Shown: positions 36,115-45,549, numbered from the stretch's first letter. The stretch is 64,000 nt of DNA from Phormidium tanganyikae FI6-MK23 (GCA_019359175.1 JAHHHU010000003.1:290148-354147); one strand, 5' to 3'. Translations and numbers: made by a program. The notes: generated by a model not told the origin, from the letters alone.

Positions 36115-37803
36115 ATGACGAATGCCCCTACAGAAGCGATCGATGTCACCCGCGCTCAACCGTATCCCGGTGCGCCCGACAACTGGAAGCGATTTTTCAC
36201 CTTTAGTACTGACCATAAAGTGATTGGAATTCAGTACATTGTGACTGCGTTCATCTTCTTTTTGATTGGTGGACTGCTCTCAATGGTGATGCGTGGAGAA
36301 CTGATCACACCCGAAGCCAATTTAGTCGATCGAACGGTTTATAACGCATTGTTCACGATGCACGGTTCGATCATGCTGTTTCTCTGGACATTTCCAGTGT
36401 TAGTGGGATTGGGAAACTATCTCGTGCCCTTGATGATCGGGGCGCGAGATATGGCATTTCCAAGGTTGAATGCGGTTTCGTTCTGGCTGATCCCGATCGT
36501 TGGGATTTTGATGTTAGCGAGCTTTCTCGTTCCGGGAGGCCCGTCTCAGTCGGGTTGGTGGGCTTATCCGCCTGTCAGCTTACAAAATCCGACGGGCAAT
36601 CTGATCAATGGTCAGGTGTTATGGATTATTGCGATCGCAATTTCAGGTGTGTCTTCGATTATGGGCGGCGTGAACTTTGTCACGACTATTTTTAAGATGC
36701 GTGCGCCGGGCATGACTTGGTTTAGAACGCCTGCGTTTGTGTGGTCAGTGTTAGCGGCACAGTTGATTCAGCTATATGGATTGCCTGCGCTGACTGCGGG
36801 AGCGGTGATGTTGCTGTGTGATTTAACCGTTGGGACAAGCTTTTTTGCTCCAGAGCGCGGCGGAAATCCGGTGCTATATCAGCACTTTTTTTGGTTCTAT
36901 TCACATCCTGCTGTGTATGTGATGGTACTTCCTGTGTTTGGGATCTTTTCGGAAGTGTTTCCGGTCTATGCGCGGAAGCCGCTGTTTGGATATCGAGTCG
37001 TTGCGGTTTCTTCTGTGCTGATCACCGCTGTGAGTGCAATGGTGTGGGTGCATCATATGTTCGCTAGCGGCACACCCGGATGGATGCGAATGCTGTTTAT
37101 GTTCACAACGATGCTAGTAGCTGTTCCAACCGGAGTGAAGGTATTTGCTTGGGTGGCAACGATTTGGGGCGGAAAGCTAAGGCTAACCACTGCCATGCTG
37201 TTTGCGCTGGGTGGCTTAGTGAATTTTGTATTTTCGGGAATCACGGGTGTGATGTTGGGATCAGTCCCGATCGACATTCACGTCAACAACACTTATTTTG
37301 TTGTGGCGCACTTCCACTATGTGATTTATGGCGCGATCGTATTCGGCATCTATGCAGGTTTGTATCATTGGTTCCCGAAAATCACGGGGCGAATGTACTA
37401 CGAAGGACTGGGAAAGCTTCATTTTGCGCTGACGTTCATTGGCACAACACTATGCTTTTTCCCGATGCACTTTTCTGGACTGATGGGAATGCCGCGAAGA
37501 GTTTCGTCTTACGATCCAGAGTTCGCTTTTTGGAACGTTTTAGCAAGTCTTGGCGGGTTCCTACTCGGAATTTCGACCTTGCCGTTTATTCTCAATATGG
37601 TGAGTTCTTGGATTCAGGGCGAGAAAGCTCCGAACAATCCGTGGCGCGCGATCGGGCTTGAATGGCTCACTACTTCGCCGCCTCCAGTCGAGAACTTTGA
37701 AGAGATCCCGACTGTGATTTCGCCGCCTTATGGCTATGGCAGAAACGAACCGTTGATCGCGAATCAGCCCGAAGCCGTGCCAACCGAGGGAATAACCACA
37801 TGA
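36115..37803 (+). CDS. ctaD: ARTO oxidase subunit I (heme-copper)
   Basis: A 562-residue subunit I with twelve membrane helices. It has the low-spin heme ligands (MHGSIMLFLWTFPV and the helix X segment HFHYVIYGAIVFG), CuB histidines (YSHPAVYVMVLPVFGI and VHHMFASG). The helix VI motif is YSHPAV instead of GHPEV, placing the enzyme in the A2 class with a tyrosine-serine proton route. Helix IX-X contains NNTYFVVAHFHYV. ATG at 36115 lies eight bases after the subunit II stop. An unusual N-terminal 35-residue extension precedes helix I. Confidence 0.96.
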   Translation: MTNAPTEAIDVTRAQPYPGAPDNWKRFFTFSTDHKVIGIQYIVTAFIFFLIGGLLSMVMRGELITPEANLVDRTVYNALFTMHGSIMLFLWTFPVLVGLGNYLVPLMIGARDMAFPRLNAVSFWLIPIVGILMLASFLVPGGPSQSGWWAYPPVSLQNPTGNLINGQVLWIIAIAISGVSSIMGGVNFVTTIFKMRAPGMTWFRTPAFVWSVLAAQLIQLYGLPALTAGAVMLLCDLTVGTSFFAPERGGNPVLYQHFFWFYSHPAVYVMVLPVFGIFSEVFPVYARKPLFGYRVVAVSSVLITAVSAMVWVHHMFASGTPGWMRMLFMFTTMLVAVPTGVKVFAWVATIWGGKLRLTTAMLFALGGLVNFVFSGITGVMLGSVPIDIHVNNTYFVVAHFHYVIYGAIVFGIYAGLYHWFPKITGRMYYEGLGKLHFALTFIGTTLCFFPMHFSGLMGMPRRVSSYDPEFAFWNVLASLGGFLLGISTLPFILNMVSSWIQGEKAPNNPWRAIGLEWLTTSPPPVENFEEIPTVISPPYGYGRNEPLIANQPEAVPTEGITT

Positions 37804-38408
37804 CCGCAGAAAGTCCGATCGCTAAATCTATCGAAGCTGATGTTCGTTCTGAACAGGCGCATGAGGCAGCGGAAAACAGTAAGTTCGGTTTTATTGTGTT
37901 TCTGCTGTCTGAAAGTGTGATCTTTCTCAGCTTCTTCGTGGGTTACATTGTTTACAAAACGACCGTTCCAGATTGGTATCCGCCGGGAGTCACAGGACTC
38001 GATACCAAAGATCCACAGATCAATACAATCATTCTGGTTTCGAGTAGCTTTGTGATTTATGTTGCAGAGCGATACCTGCATGATAAAAAGCTGTGGGGCT
38101 TTCGGGTGTTTCTCCTAGCAACGATGGCGATGGGCGGTTACTTTCTTTATGGTCAAGCGGTCGAGTGGAGTCATCTCAGCTTCGGATTCACTTCCGGCTT
38201 ATTCGGTGGACTGTTCTATCTCTTAACCGGATTTCATGGCTTGCACGTTCTCACCGGGATTTTGCTGCAAGGAATTATGTTAGGTCGATCGTTGATTCCG
38301 GGTAACTATGACAGCGGTTACTTTGGAGTCGAAGCGACATCATTGTTTTGGCACTTTGTCGATGTGATTTGGATTATTTTGTACGTTCTCATTTACGTTT
38401 GGCAGTAG
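37800..38408 (+). CDS. ctaE: ARTO oxidase subunit III
   Basis: A 202-residue subunit III with five membrane helices (segments starting FGFIVFLLSESVIFLSFFVG, then IILVSSSFVIYVAERY, FRVFLLATMAMGGYFLYGQ). The family signatures are GFHGLHVLTGILLQGIM and ATSLFWHFVDVIWIILYVLI. It overlaps subunit I by four bases (ATGA), so translation is coupled. Five rather than seven helices is the usual short bacterial form. Followed after eleven bases by a GMC oxidoreductase. Confidence 0.95.
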   Translation: MTAESPIAKSIEADVRSEQAHEAAENSKFGFIVFLLSESVIFLSFFVGYIVYKTTVPDWYPPGVTGLDTKDPQINTIILVSSSFVIYVAERYLHDKKLWGFRVFLLATMAMGGYFLYGQAVEWSHLSFGFTSGLFGGLFYLLTGFHGLHVLTGILLQGIMLGRSLIPGNYDSGYFGVEATSLFWHFVDVIWIILYVLIYVWQ

Positions 38409-38418
38409 GAGTAATGCA

Positions 38419-39924
38419 ATGATTGTCGATGATCAATACTATGACGTGATTATTGTAGGCACAGGTGCGGGTGGCGGAACCTTAGCGCGTAAGCTTGCTC
38501 CAACTGGCAAAAAGATCTTAGTTTTGGAGCGAGGCGCTTTTCCAACCCGCGAAAGCTCTGAAGCTCAGGATATTGAACTATTCAAAAAAGAAAAGTTTCA
38601 CGCACCGGAACAATGGTACGACGAGAACGGAGAGCCGTTTCATCCACAGACAAGCTATTGTGTCGGGGGCAACACGAAAATCTACAGCGGCGTTTTGATG
38701 CGAATGCGCGATCGAGATTTTGAAACCGTTGAACATCAAGACGGCACTTCTCCCGCATGGGGCTTAAAGTACACTGACTTCGAGCCTTACTACACCGAAG
38801 CTGAAAAGCTATATCAAGTTCATGGCAAATCCGGCGACGATCCAACCGAACCACTGCACAGCGAAGACTATTCTTTTCCCGTAGTCGGGCATGAATCCCA
38901 CATTCAAACTGTCTGTGATGGACTCTCGAAACAAGGCTTGCATCCCGCTTACTTGCCATTGGGACTTGGTGATCAAGGTCGAACGGACTCAGAAGATACT
39001 GGAATCACGCCTGCACTCAAATACGAGAATGTAACGCTGAAAACTTCTGCTCAGGTTGTTTGCTTACATACCAATCCTTCTGGAACAGCGATCAAAGCCG
39101 TTCAAGCAAAGATCGGTGAACAATCTTATCTATTTTTGGGCGATATCATTGTTCTGTCCTGTGGTGCGATCAACTCTGCGGCGTTGTTATTGCGATCGCA
39201 AAACGAAAAGCACCCCAACGGGATTGCCAACCGTTCCGATCAAGTCGGACGCAATTTGATGAAACAACAGCTATCAGTCGTCGTGCAACTGATAGCTGAT
39301 TCAAATTCTGGATTGTTTCAGCGGACTGTGAGCGTGAATGACTTTTACTGGGGCGATAGCGATTATCGCTATCCAATGGGTCATGTACAGAACTCTGGTG
39401 GCATTCTGCAAGATGTGATCTTTACCGAAGCTCCCCCTGTTTTTTCTGCGATTTCGCGACTGATGCCGAGCTTCGGAATTCGGCAACTGGCAACCCGATC
39501 TCTCGGCTGGTGGCTGCAAACTGAGGACTTACCGAATCCCAACAATCGCATTCGATTTGTAAACGATAAACTCCACATCGACTTCACGCCGAGCAATGTA
39601 GAAGCGCACGATCGATTAGTGTATCGCTGGATTGATGTGCTGAAACAAGTCGAAGCTGCTCAATCTTCAATGTTCAATCGCGTGGCGCATCCCCGGAGTG
39701 ATATGCCTGTTCAAGTCGTTGCCCATCAGTGCGGCACCTGTCGATTTGGCGAAGATCCACAGACTTCAGTGTTAGATCTCAACTGTCGCGCTCATGAAGT
39801 CGATAACCTCTATGTTGTTGATAGTAGTTTCTTCCCGTCGAGTGCAAGTGTGAGTCCGGCGCTAACAGTGATCGCGAATGCTTTGCGGGTGGGCGATCAT
39901 TTGATTGAGCGGTTGAAATCGTGA
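38419..39924 (+). CDS. GMC-family flavin oxidoreductase
   Basis: A 501-residue FAD enzyme of the glucose-methanol-choline family. FAD-binding motif IIVGTGAGGGTLARKLA, then LVLERG; a GGNTKIYSGVLMRMRDRDFE segment; and the C-terminal DNLYVVDSSFFPSSASVSPA with ALTVIANALRVGDHL. The active-site His pair is represented by AHQCGTCRFGEDP. Such enzymes oxidise alcohols, sugars or sterols and pass electrons to oxygen or a membrane quinone. Eleven bases after subunit III of the oxidase, so very likely the same operon. Substrate unknown. Confidence 0.9.
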   Translation: MIVDDQYYDVIIVGTGAGGGTLARKLAPTGKKILVLERGAFPTRESSEAQDIELFKKEKFHAPEQWYDENGEPFHPQTSYCVGGNTKIYSGVLMRMRDRDFETVEHQDGTSPAWGLKYTDFEPYYTEAEKLYQVHGKSGDDPTEPLHSEDYSFPVVGHESHIQTVCDGLSKQGLHPAYLPLGLGDQGRTDSEDTGITPALKYENVTLKTSAQVVCLHTNPSGTAIKAVQAKIGEQSYLFLGDIIVLSCGAINSAALLLRSQNEKHPNGIANRSDQVGRNLMKQQLSVVVQLIADSNSGLFQRTVSVNDFYWGDSDYRYPMGHVQNSGGILQDVIFTEAPPVFSAISRLMPSFGIRQLATRSLGWWLQTEDLPNPNNRIRFVNDKLHIDFTPSNVEAHDRLVYRWIDVLKQVEAAQSSMFNRVAHPRSDMPVQVVAHQCGTCRFGEDPQTSVLDLNCRAHEVDNLYVVDSSFFPSSASVSPALTVIANALRVGDHLIERLKS

Positions 39925-39973
39925 AGTACGATCGTATTTGCAATAATAGGCGTATCGAGTTTGGGCATTGTCG

Positions 39974-40834
39974 ATGACTCAAGACCTGCTAAACGACGAA
40001 GAAATCGTGATGGAACTGGACATCAGCCATCTGGTGATTGAGGACGATACGCCTGTGGACAATTTTCAATCTGAAGAACAGCAGCGGCTACTGGTCGAAC
40101 CACTCTATAGCTCTAAAGCGCTGCCTGTGCCCTTTTTAGCGGCTGCCAATGTTGGATTGTTCTATCTCCTCAAAGGCGATCCAATCGTGCCTGATGCGAT
40201 GCTGAGTCTGGGGGTACAGCGCCCTAATGACTTCTCTCAGCGTCGCAATCGATCGTACTTTGTGTGGGAATTTGGCAAAGTGCCAGAAGTCTGTGTCGAG
40301 ATCGTGTCGAACCAAGAGGGCGATGAAGTGATTCTCAGTCGGAAATCCCGGCAGAAAGGCAAGACGATTGCTAAAAAAGACATTTATGCACAGATTAAAG
40401 TGCCATATTACGTCGTGTTTGATCCGCTGAAACAGATTCAAGGATCGGACGAGATGAATGGGGCACTGTTGCGCGTGTGGTCGATTACAGGCGAGGGCTA
40501 CACAGAACTCACCCCACCAGAAGGAATTCGCGAAATTGGACAATCAGTGTGGTTAAATGGCGCGGGAATTGGGTTGACGCTGTGGGAAGGGCAGTTTGAG
40601 GATGAGGGGACGAGATCGTGGTTGCGCTGGTGCGATCGAGAGGGGCGAGTGATTCCGACTGGGGCAGAAGGGCAAGAAATGGAGCGCCAACGCACTGAAA
40701 TCGAGCGGCAGCAGGCAGAAGCAGAACGCCAACGAGCAGAAGCAGAACGTCAACGAGCAGAAGCAGAACGTCAACGAGCCGACCGACTGGCTGAACAATT
40801 ACGATCGATGGGAATCGATCCGAATGAATTTTAA
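39974..40834 (+). CDS. Uma2-family protein (PD-(D/E)XK fold)
   Basis: A 286-residue Uma2 protein, a cyanobacterial family with a restriction-endonuclease-like fold and no proven activity. Nuclease-core landmarks are PDAMLSLGVQRP, KVPEVCVEIVSN (E-x-x-x-N) and YYVVFDPLKQI. The C-terminus is a coiled coil made of repeated ERQRAEA heptads (seven or more near-identical copies), ending in SMGIDPNEF. Start ATG at 39974 (a TTG six bases earlier is unlikely). A closely related copy is at 42916 on the opposite strand. Confidence 0.88.
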   Translation: MTQDLLNDEEIVMELDISHLVIEDDTPVDNFQSEEQQRLLVEPLYSSKALPVPFLAAANVGLFYLLKGDPIVPDAMLSLGVQRPNDFSQRRNRSYFVWEFGKVPEVCVEIVSNQEGDEVILSRKSRQKGKTIAKKDIYAQIKVPYYVVFDPLKQIQGSDEMNGALLRVWSITGEGYTELTPPEGIREIGQSVWLNGAGIGLTLWEGQFEDEGTRSWLRWCDREGRVIPTGAEGQEMERQRTEIERQQAEAERQRAEAERQRAEAERQRADRLAEQLRSMGIDPNEF

Positions 40835-40865
40835 GAATTTTGAATTACTTTCATCATTGCCGAGA

Positions 40866-40928
40866 TCTTCGCCCTCATCCCAACCCTCTCCCAAAGTGGA
40901 AGAAGGGGTTAGGGGATGAGGGCGAAGA
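40866..40928. repeat. CCCTCATCCC-family palindromic repeat, short copy
   Basis: Arms TCTTCGCCCTCATCCC and GGGATGAGGGCGAAGA pair over 16 bases, with a partly palindromic centre. Same family as the repeat at 33799. It lies between the Uma2 and DUF1868 genes and may act as a bidirectional transcription stop. Confidence 0.75.
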
Positions 40929-40983
40929 CCTCGACATTCACGTTAAGAAGTTCGATCGCATAAATACGATCGAAGATTCCCGC

Positions 40984-41769
40984 TCAAAACTGAAACGTCC
41001 CCCAGTCAGGATTCCGCACATATTCCGCCATGTTGTTAAACTTGCGGAACTCGGCTTGATGAATCCAAAACTCGTTATTGGGATACTGATCTAGCCATTC
41101 TTGATGCAACTCATCAAAGGTTTGGCTCAATCGATCGCGATCCAGATCCGGCGACAGCTTGCCAAAATAGCCGAGCGTAATATGCGGTGTAAAGTAATAT
41201 TGCTGCTCGATACCAATTTCGATCAAATCTGGATTTTGATAAATCGATCGTCGTAATTTCAGAATTCGTTCGTATGCCGCATCATCGGTCGTCGCCAGGC
41301 ACACCGCGATCGCGCGTGCCATCACCATCAATCCCACCACTTGAAATCGGATTGCCTGTCCGGTACTCATCGGTTGGCACTGATGGAGACTATTCGCCAC
41401 TCGATCTCGCAATCGATCGTCGAAACCTGGAGATTCAGCCGCATGGAGATACGAACCATCCCAGATGAGATCCGCGATCGTCAAATGAAAACTCTCTGGC
41501 GGAATCGGCGCAAACATTTCAGACCCCAATGTTTCCGCAATGCGGTCTTGATAGCGTTTTAGTGACTCATAAATACCTAGATTTTTGCTGTCTTCTGAGC
41601 CGGGCGGCGTAATCACCGTATAGCCCGGAAATGCAGTCGGAAGCCACGCGCCATCTGGCGACCGCTGGAACTTCGGAGACTCTTGGATGTGCTGCACCTG
41701 AGACTTGTAAGTGTCTGGAAGGGTCAGCCGCATCACGCGATTGAGGAAAGTTTGATAATTTTCGTCCAA
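40984..41769 (-). CDS. DUF1868 protein, 2H phosphoesterase-like
   Basis: A 261-residue protein of the DUF1868 family, part of the 2H/LigT phosphoesterase superfamily. The two catalytic H-x-[ST]-x motifs are ESFHLTIADL (about residue 95) and FTPHITLGYF (about residue 200), which in the superfamily hydrolyse cyclic phosphodiesters or 2'-5' RNA bonds. Other landmarks are GAWLPTAFPGYTVITPP and the C-terminal EFRKFNNMAEY. RNA or nucleotide substrate unknown. Convergent with the Uma2 gene on the left. Confidence 0.85.
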   Translation of the reverse strand: MDENYQTFLNRVMRLTLPDTYKSQVQHIQESPKFQRSPDGAWLPTAFPGYTVITPPGSEDSKNLGIYESLKRYQDRIAETLGSEMFAPIPPESFHLTIADLIWDGSYLHAAESPGFDDRLRDRVANSLHQCQPMSTGQAIRFQVVGLMVMARAIAVCLATTDDAAYERILKLRRSIYQNPDLIEIGIEQQYYFTPHITLGYFGKLSPDLDRDRLSQTFDELHQEWLDQYPNNEFWIHQAEFRKFNNMAEYVRNPDWGTFQF

Positions 41770-41892
41770 TGTGCGATCGCCTCGCGCTGTAAATCGATAA
41801 ATTAGAAATCCATTCTTAAATCTAACGGTAAATTGTCAATTTGCTCCGAGAGATTTAGCGTTACTGTAAGGCAGGGGAAAGCGGAGTTTAGT

Positions 41893-42885
41893 ATGGGGAT
41901 TTACTTTTATTGGGGCGAAGACAGTTTTGCGATTTCCGCAGCGGTGAAAAACCTGAAGCAGAAGACGCTTGACCCAATGTGGGAAAGTTTTAATTTTGAT
42001 AAAATTTTACCTGACCAAAGTGATGCAGTGGTGCAAGCGCTCAATCAAGCCATGACTCCACCGTTCGGTACGGGAAATCGCTTAGTGTGGCTAGCAGAAA
42101 CGACTTTGGCACAGCGCTGCCCCGAAGAAGTCTTATCGGAACTCGATCGCACTTTTTCCGCACTGCCCGACACAACCACGCTTTTGCTCACCAGTTCAAC
42201 CAAACCTGATGGGCGGTTAAAATCCACCAAATTAATTCAAACTCACGCCACGATCGAAGAATTTTCACTAATCCCGCCTTGGAAAACTGAACTGATCAGC
42301 AAGCAAGTACAGCGAGTCGCCCAAGAATTAGATCTGAAATTGACCTCAAAAGCGATCGACTACATCACCGAAGCCGTTGGAAATGATACGCGACAGCTTT
42401 ACAGCGAACTCGAAAAGCTGAAAGTTTTTGCAGGCGAGACGAAAAAGCCGCTGGATGAAACTGCGATCGCGCCCCTAATCACTGCGAGTACCCAAAGCTC
42501 ACTGCAACTCCTCGCGGCAATTCGCCAAGGTAAAACGGCGGAAGCACTGGAATTGGTCAGCGATCTTCTGCGCCAAAATGAACCTGCGTTGCGAATTGTC
42601 AGTACTTTGGTTGGACAGTTTCGGTTGCGACTATGGATCAAGTTAATGTTGGAATCGGGAGAACGCGACGATCGAGAAATCGCCAAAGCCGCCGAACTCA
42701 ATAACCCGAAGCAGCTTTACTATCTCAAACAAGAGCTTTTCTCGACCTCTCTAGCGCAACTGCAACGAGTTCTACCCCTGTTGCTCGATCTCGAATTCAG
42801 CCTCAAGCGAGGGAGTGACGAAATGATCACATTGCAAACGAAAGCGATCGAGCTGTGTCAAATCTTTCGGAGTCGATCGCGATAA
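41893..42885 (+). CDS. holA: DNA polymerase III subunit delta
   Basis: A 330-residue clamp-loader delta subunit. It starts MGIYFYWGEDSFAISAAVKN, the family N-terminus, with GCGGAG eight bases before the ATG at 41893; an upstream extension in the frame is not conserved. RLVWLAETTLAQRCP and TLLLTSSTKPDGRLKSTKLI lie in the AAA-like domain, GNDTRQLYSELEKLKVFAG marks the middle and the PALRIVSTLVGQFRLRLW segment the C-terminal collar domain. Opens the beta clamp with tau/gamma and delta'. Followed by a 14-bp hairpin shared with the convergent Uma2 gene. Confidence 0.92.
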   Translation: MGIYFYWGEDSFAISAAVKNLKQKTLDPMWESFNFDKILPDQSDAVVQALNQAMTPPFGTGNRLVWLAETTLAQRCPEEVLSELDRTFSALPDTTTLLLTSSTKPDGRLKSTKLIQTHATIEEFSLIPPWKTELISKQVQRVAQELDLKLTSKAIDYITEAVGNDTRQLYSELEKLKVFAGETKKPLDETAIAPLITASTQSSLQLLAAIRQGKTAEALELVSDLLRQNEPALRIVSTLVGQFRLRLWIKLMLESGERDDREIAKAAELNNPKQLYYLKQELFSTSLAQLQRVLPLLLDLEFSLKRGSDEMITLQTKAIELCQIFRSRSR

Positions 42886-42899
42886 TTGTGGCTTTGAGA

Positions 42900-42938
42900 G
42901 AATTGATCCAGACAATCAAACATCGTCTGGATCAATTC
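42900..42938. repeat. 14-bp inverted repeat between holA and Uma2 genes
   Basis: Perfect arms GAATTGATCCAGAC and GTCTGGATCAATTC with an 11-base loop. It lies 14 bases after holA and contains the stop of the convergent Uma2 gene. No U-tract on either side; probably a two-way transcription-blocking hairpin. Confidence 0.6.
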
Positions 42939-43755
42939 CCATTGCCCGCAGACGCTCCGCTAAACGTTGTGCCTTTGATTCAGCTCCATCCGCTCGTAAG
43001 CACTCCGTCTCTGCCCGTTGCCGTTCCGCCTCTGCTCGATGTTGTTCCGTGTCTGCTCGTTCCGCGCCTGTCGAAATCACTTGTCCGCTTCGATCGCACC
43101 AACGCAACCACAGCCGCGTTAGGTCTTCCTCAAACTGCCCCGACCAAAGCGTCAGTCCCAATCCCACTTCTTCTAGCCAAACCGACTGTCCCGCCTCAGC
43201 CAGTCCTTGCTGTGGAGTCAACTCCGTATACCGACCCACTGAACTCGACCAAACCCGCAGCGACGCGCCGTTCATCTCATTCTCACCCTGAATCTGTCGC
43301 AACGGGTCAAACACCACATAGTAGGGAATGTGAATCTGAGCGTATAAGCCTTTTTTGGCGATCGTCTTCCCTTTCTGCTGTGACTTTCGACTGAGAGCGA
43401 GTTCGTCCCCTTCCGCATTAGAAACAATTTCGATACAAACTTCTGGCAGCTTGCCAAACTCCCACGCAAAATAGGAGCGATTTTGTTTTTGGGAAAAGTC
43501 GTCCGCGCACTGTACTCCTAAGCTGAGCATCATATCGGGAACGATCGGATCACCCTTGAGTTTGTAGAAGAGTCCAACGTTTGCAGCCGCGAGAAATGGC
43601 GACGGTAATACTTTGGAACTGTAGAGGGGTTCGACCAGTAGCCGTTGCTGCTTTTCAGATTGGATATTGTCTACAGGCGTATCATCCTCGATCGTCAAAT
43701 GGCTAATGTCTAGCTCAGTGACGATTTCTTCTGTATTGAGAAGTTGCTGAGTCAT
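42916..43755 (-). CDS. Uma2-family protein, second copy
   Basis: A 279-residue paralogue of the protein at 39974, with the same order of motifs: LDISHLTIEDDTPVDNIQSE, PDMMLSLGVQCADDF, LPEVCIEIVSN, YYVVFDPLRQI. The C-terminal coil is shorter and less regular (HRAEAERQRAETECLRADGA) and ends RAMGIDPDDV, where the sister ends RSMGIDPNEF. The two are separated by holA and DUF1868 and face each other, which fits an inverted duplication. Function unproven; nuclease-like fold. Confidence 0.87.
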   Translation of the reverse strand: MTQQLLNTEEIVTELDISHLTIEDDTPVDNIQSEKQQRLLVEPLYSSKVLPSPFLAAANVGLFYKLKGDPIVPDMMLSLGVQCADDFSQKQNRSYFAWEFGKLPEVCIEIVSNAEGDELALSRKSQQKGKTIAKKGLYAQIHIPYYVVFDPLRQIQGENEMNGASLRVWSSSVGRYTELTPQQGLAEAGQSVWLEEVGLGLTLWSGQFEEDLTRLWLRWCDRSGQVISTGAERADTEQHRAEAERQRAETECLRADGAESKAQRLAERLRAMGIDPDDV

Positions 43756-43911
43756 GGGCCGTAACCAAGGTTCGATAATTCATTATCATTGAAACCTTCT
43801 CTGTCGTACATCACCGCCAAAGAATTTCCAAACTTCTTCGCGTTCCCTGGAACTTCTTGCGAGTAAAATAATTCAGATTATTTGTACCTCTCTCGTGTGC
43901 TAGTTTTCGGA

Positions 43912-44427
43912 ATGTCACACCGCCTTATGATGATGAACCGTGATTTCTCTTCTCTCTCTCGTTGGCTCGTCAAACGCTCGATCGCGTTAGGCGCAATTTC
44001 CTCGATCGCGGTTTTGGCAGGTTGGACACCTGACTTTTCCGCTCCTACGATCGCCCAAGCCTTCGATTCTTCTGCATCGGCTCAAGAACCTGCGTTTACT
44101 CGCTATGTCCGCTCTGCTGTTGCTCTAGAACAACGTCGCCAAGCGCTCCAAGGTCAACTTCAACAAGTCACTGGCGGCAATGTCCCTAGCGGCGTTTGTC
44201 AAAACATCAATCAAGTAAATGAAGGCGCACGCGGGCAAGTGCGCGGCTTGTGTCAGCAGTTTCGTCAAAGCTTTTATCAAATCCTGGCGGATCAAAAACC
44301 CGCACTGACGCTAGAAGAATTTAACTCCTTCCAGAGTCAAGTCGGCAGCCGTCAAATGTGCGACCGCGTTGCCCAAGAAGCGCGTCGTCTTCAACTCGGT
44401 GACATTAGCTGCAAGGATGCAAAGTAA
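43912..44427 (+). CDS. DUF4168-like exported protein
   Basis: About 171 residues with a signal peptide: basic RWLVKRSIALGAISSIAVLA then a cleavage region near APTIAQA. The mature part (YVRSAVALEQRRQALQGQLQ, then two Cys-containing stretches, CQNINQVNEGARGQ and CQQFRQSFYQ) resembles DUF4168, a small periplasmic helical family of cyanobacteria. Four cysteines could form disulfides. Start ATG at 43912 is followed by other Met codons (MMMNRD), so the true start may be later. A terminator hairpin follows. Confidence 0.75.
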   Translation: MSHRLMMMNRDFSSLSRWLVKRSIALGAISSIAVLAGWTPDFSAPTIAQAFDSSASAQEPAFTRYVRSAVALEQRRQALQGQLQQVTGGNVPSGVCQNINQVNEGARGQVRGLCQQFRQSFYQILADQKPALTLEEFNSFQSQVGSRQMCDRVAQEARRLQLGDISCKDAK

Positions 44428-44460
44428 AAAAATCTTTGCGTAAAACATCCGGTAACATCT

Positions 44461-44503
44461 GAAACACAGTGGGAAAGCTCAAACAGTCTTCTCACTGTGT
44501 TTT
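44461..44503 (+). terminator. Hairpin terminator of the DUF4168 gene
   Basis: Ten-base perfect arms AAACACAGTG and CACTGTGTTT around a 21-base loop, 34 bases after the stop and followed by TAGTTTGC. Stem is strong; the U-run is short. Confidence 0.6.
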
Positions 44504-44656
44504 AGTTTGCGATGAGGTCAGCTTCTAATCAGCGGGGAAGCTGATAACGGCGATTTGAGCAAAGATGCAGATGAGAAGAGTCTTAGACCAAACTAACTCA
44601 CGCTGCAATCTGTGCCTTCGATCGCCGTTGTTCCATTAGAACTAATCAATTTAGAA

Positions 44657-45454
44657 CTAATCAATATTGATCGAAGTCGGAGCTGAACCGCTTGGAGGAG
44701 TATAGCTAGTCACTGAAGCTTTGCGATAGTCAGCATAGAGTTGATCGCGCCAGTTAAAGAACGGATCGAAGATGCTCACATCTGCAATGCCCACAACACC
44801 CTTGCCCTTAAGTGATTCTGGAATGTCCAAGTAACCCCCTGTCGGGAATTTAACATACATCGACAATCCCGCGATCGCAAAATCTGCCAAAGTGGGCGAA
44901 TCACCAACGAGATAAGGCTGATCCATCAAAATAAATGAAAGTGCAGTTAAGCTTCGTTTCAAAGCATCCGTTGCTTCTTTCACCGCATCGGGTCCCATGC
45001 CCATACCAGACCCTAACACGCCGAGAAAATCACCCGGAATTGCACCGACTAAGTTCTTCAAAATATCGGGCGTTGAAGAAGGTAAAACGGCTGTGCGGAA
45101 GCTCTGGTTTTGTGAAATTGAGCCGATCAGACCTTTTCGAGCATTCAGCCCTAGTGATTCATCCGCCCATTGTTCCAATAGTAAAACCTGTCCTTTCTGC
45201 TTTGGATCAGAAGGGATGATTGGCTTTTCGGGATATTTACGATCGAGATATTCCGCGATCGCCGTTGAGTCTGCAATGATCTCGCTGCCATCTTTTAGCA
45301 CCGGAACTTTTCGCTGTCCTGACAGTTGGAAGAGTTCAATCTGTCCAATTCCAGGTGTCACTTCGATTTTGCGATACGGCAGTCCTTTGTAGTCCAGAAT
45401 TAATCGCACCTTTTCTACATAGTGCGACATCTCAAATTGATATAACTCAAGCAT
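44657..45454 (-). CDS. Glutathione S-transferase family protein
   Basis: A 265-residue GST. The thioredoxin-fold N-terminus is MLELYQFEMSHYVEKVRLIL, with the glutathione-binding RKVPVLKDGSEIIADSTAIA and cis-Pro VPVL region. The C-terminal helical domain contains the PTLADFAIAGLSMY signature (residues about 190-205). The catalytic residue near position 9-11 is probably Ser (FEMSHY). An extra C-terminal stretch of 30 residues is Ser/Pro-rich. Likely detoxifies electrophiles or peroxides with the glutathione made by gshA. Confidence 0.9.
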   Translation of the reverse strand: MLELYQFEMSHYVEKVRLILDYKGLPYRKIEVTPGIGQIELFQLSGQRKVPVLKDGSEIIADSTAIAEYLDRKYPEKPIIPSDPKQKGQVLLLEQWADESLGLNARKGLIGSISQNQSFRTAVLPSSTPDILKNLVGAIPGDFLGVLGSGMGMGPDAVKEATDALKRSLTALSFILMDQPYLVGDSPTLADFAIAGLSMYVKFPTGGYLDIPESLKGKGVVGIADVSIFDPFFNWRDQLYADYRKASVTSYTPPSGSAPTSINID

Positions 45455-45549
45455 AAGAATCTCCTAAGAAAGCAGCGCAATCTAATCACCCTCTAACATA
45501 AAACTAAAAACTCAGAACGAACATACAGCCTGCGTAGGGATATCCGTAT

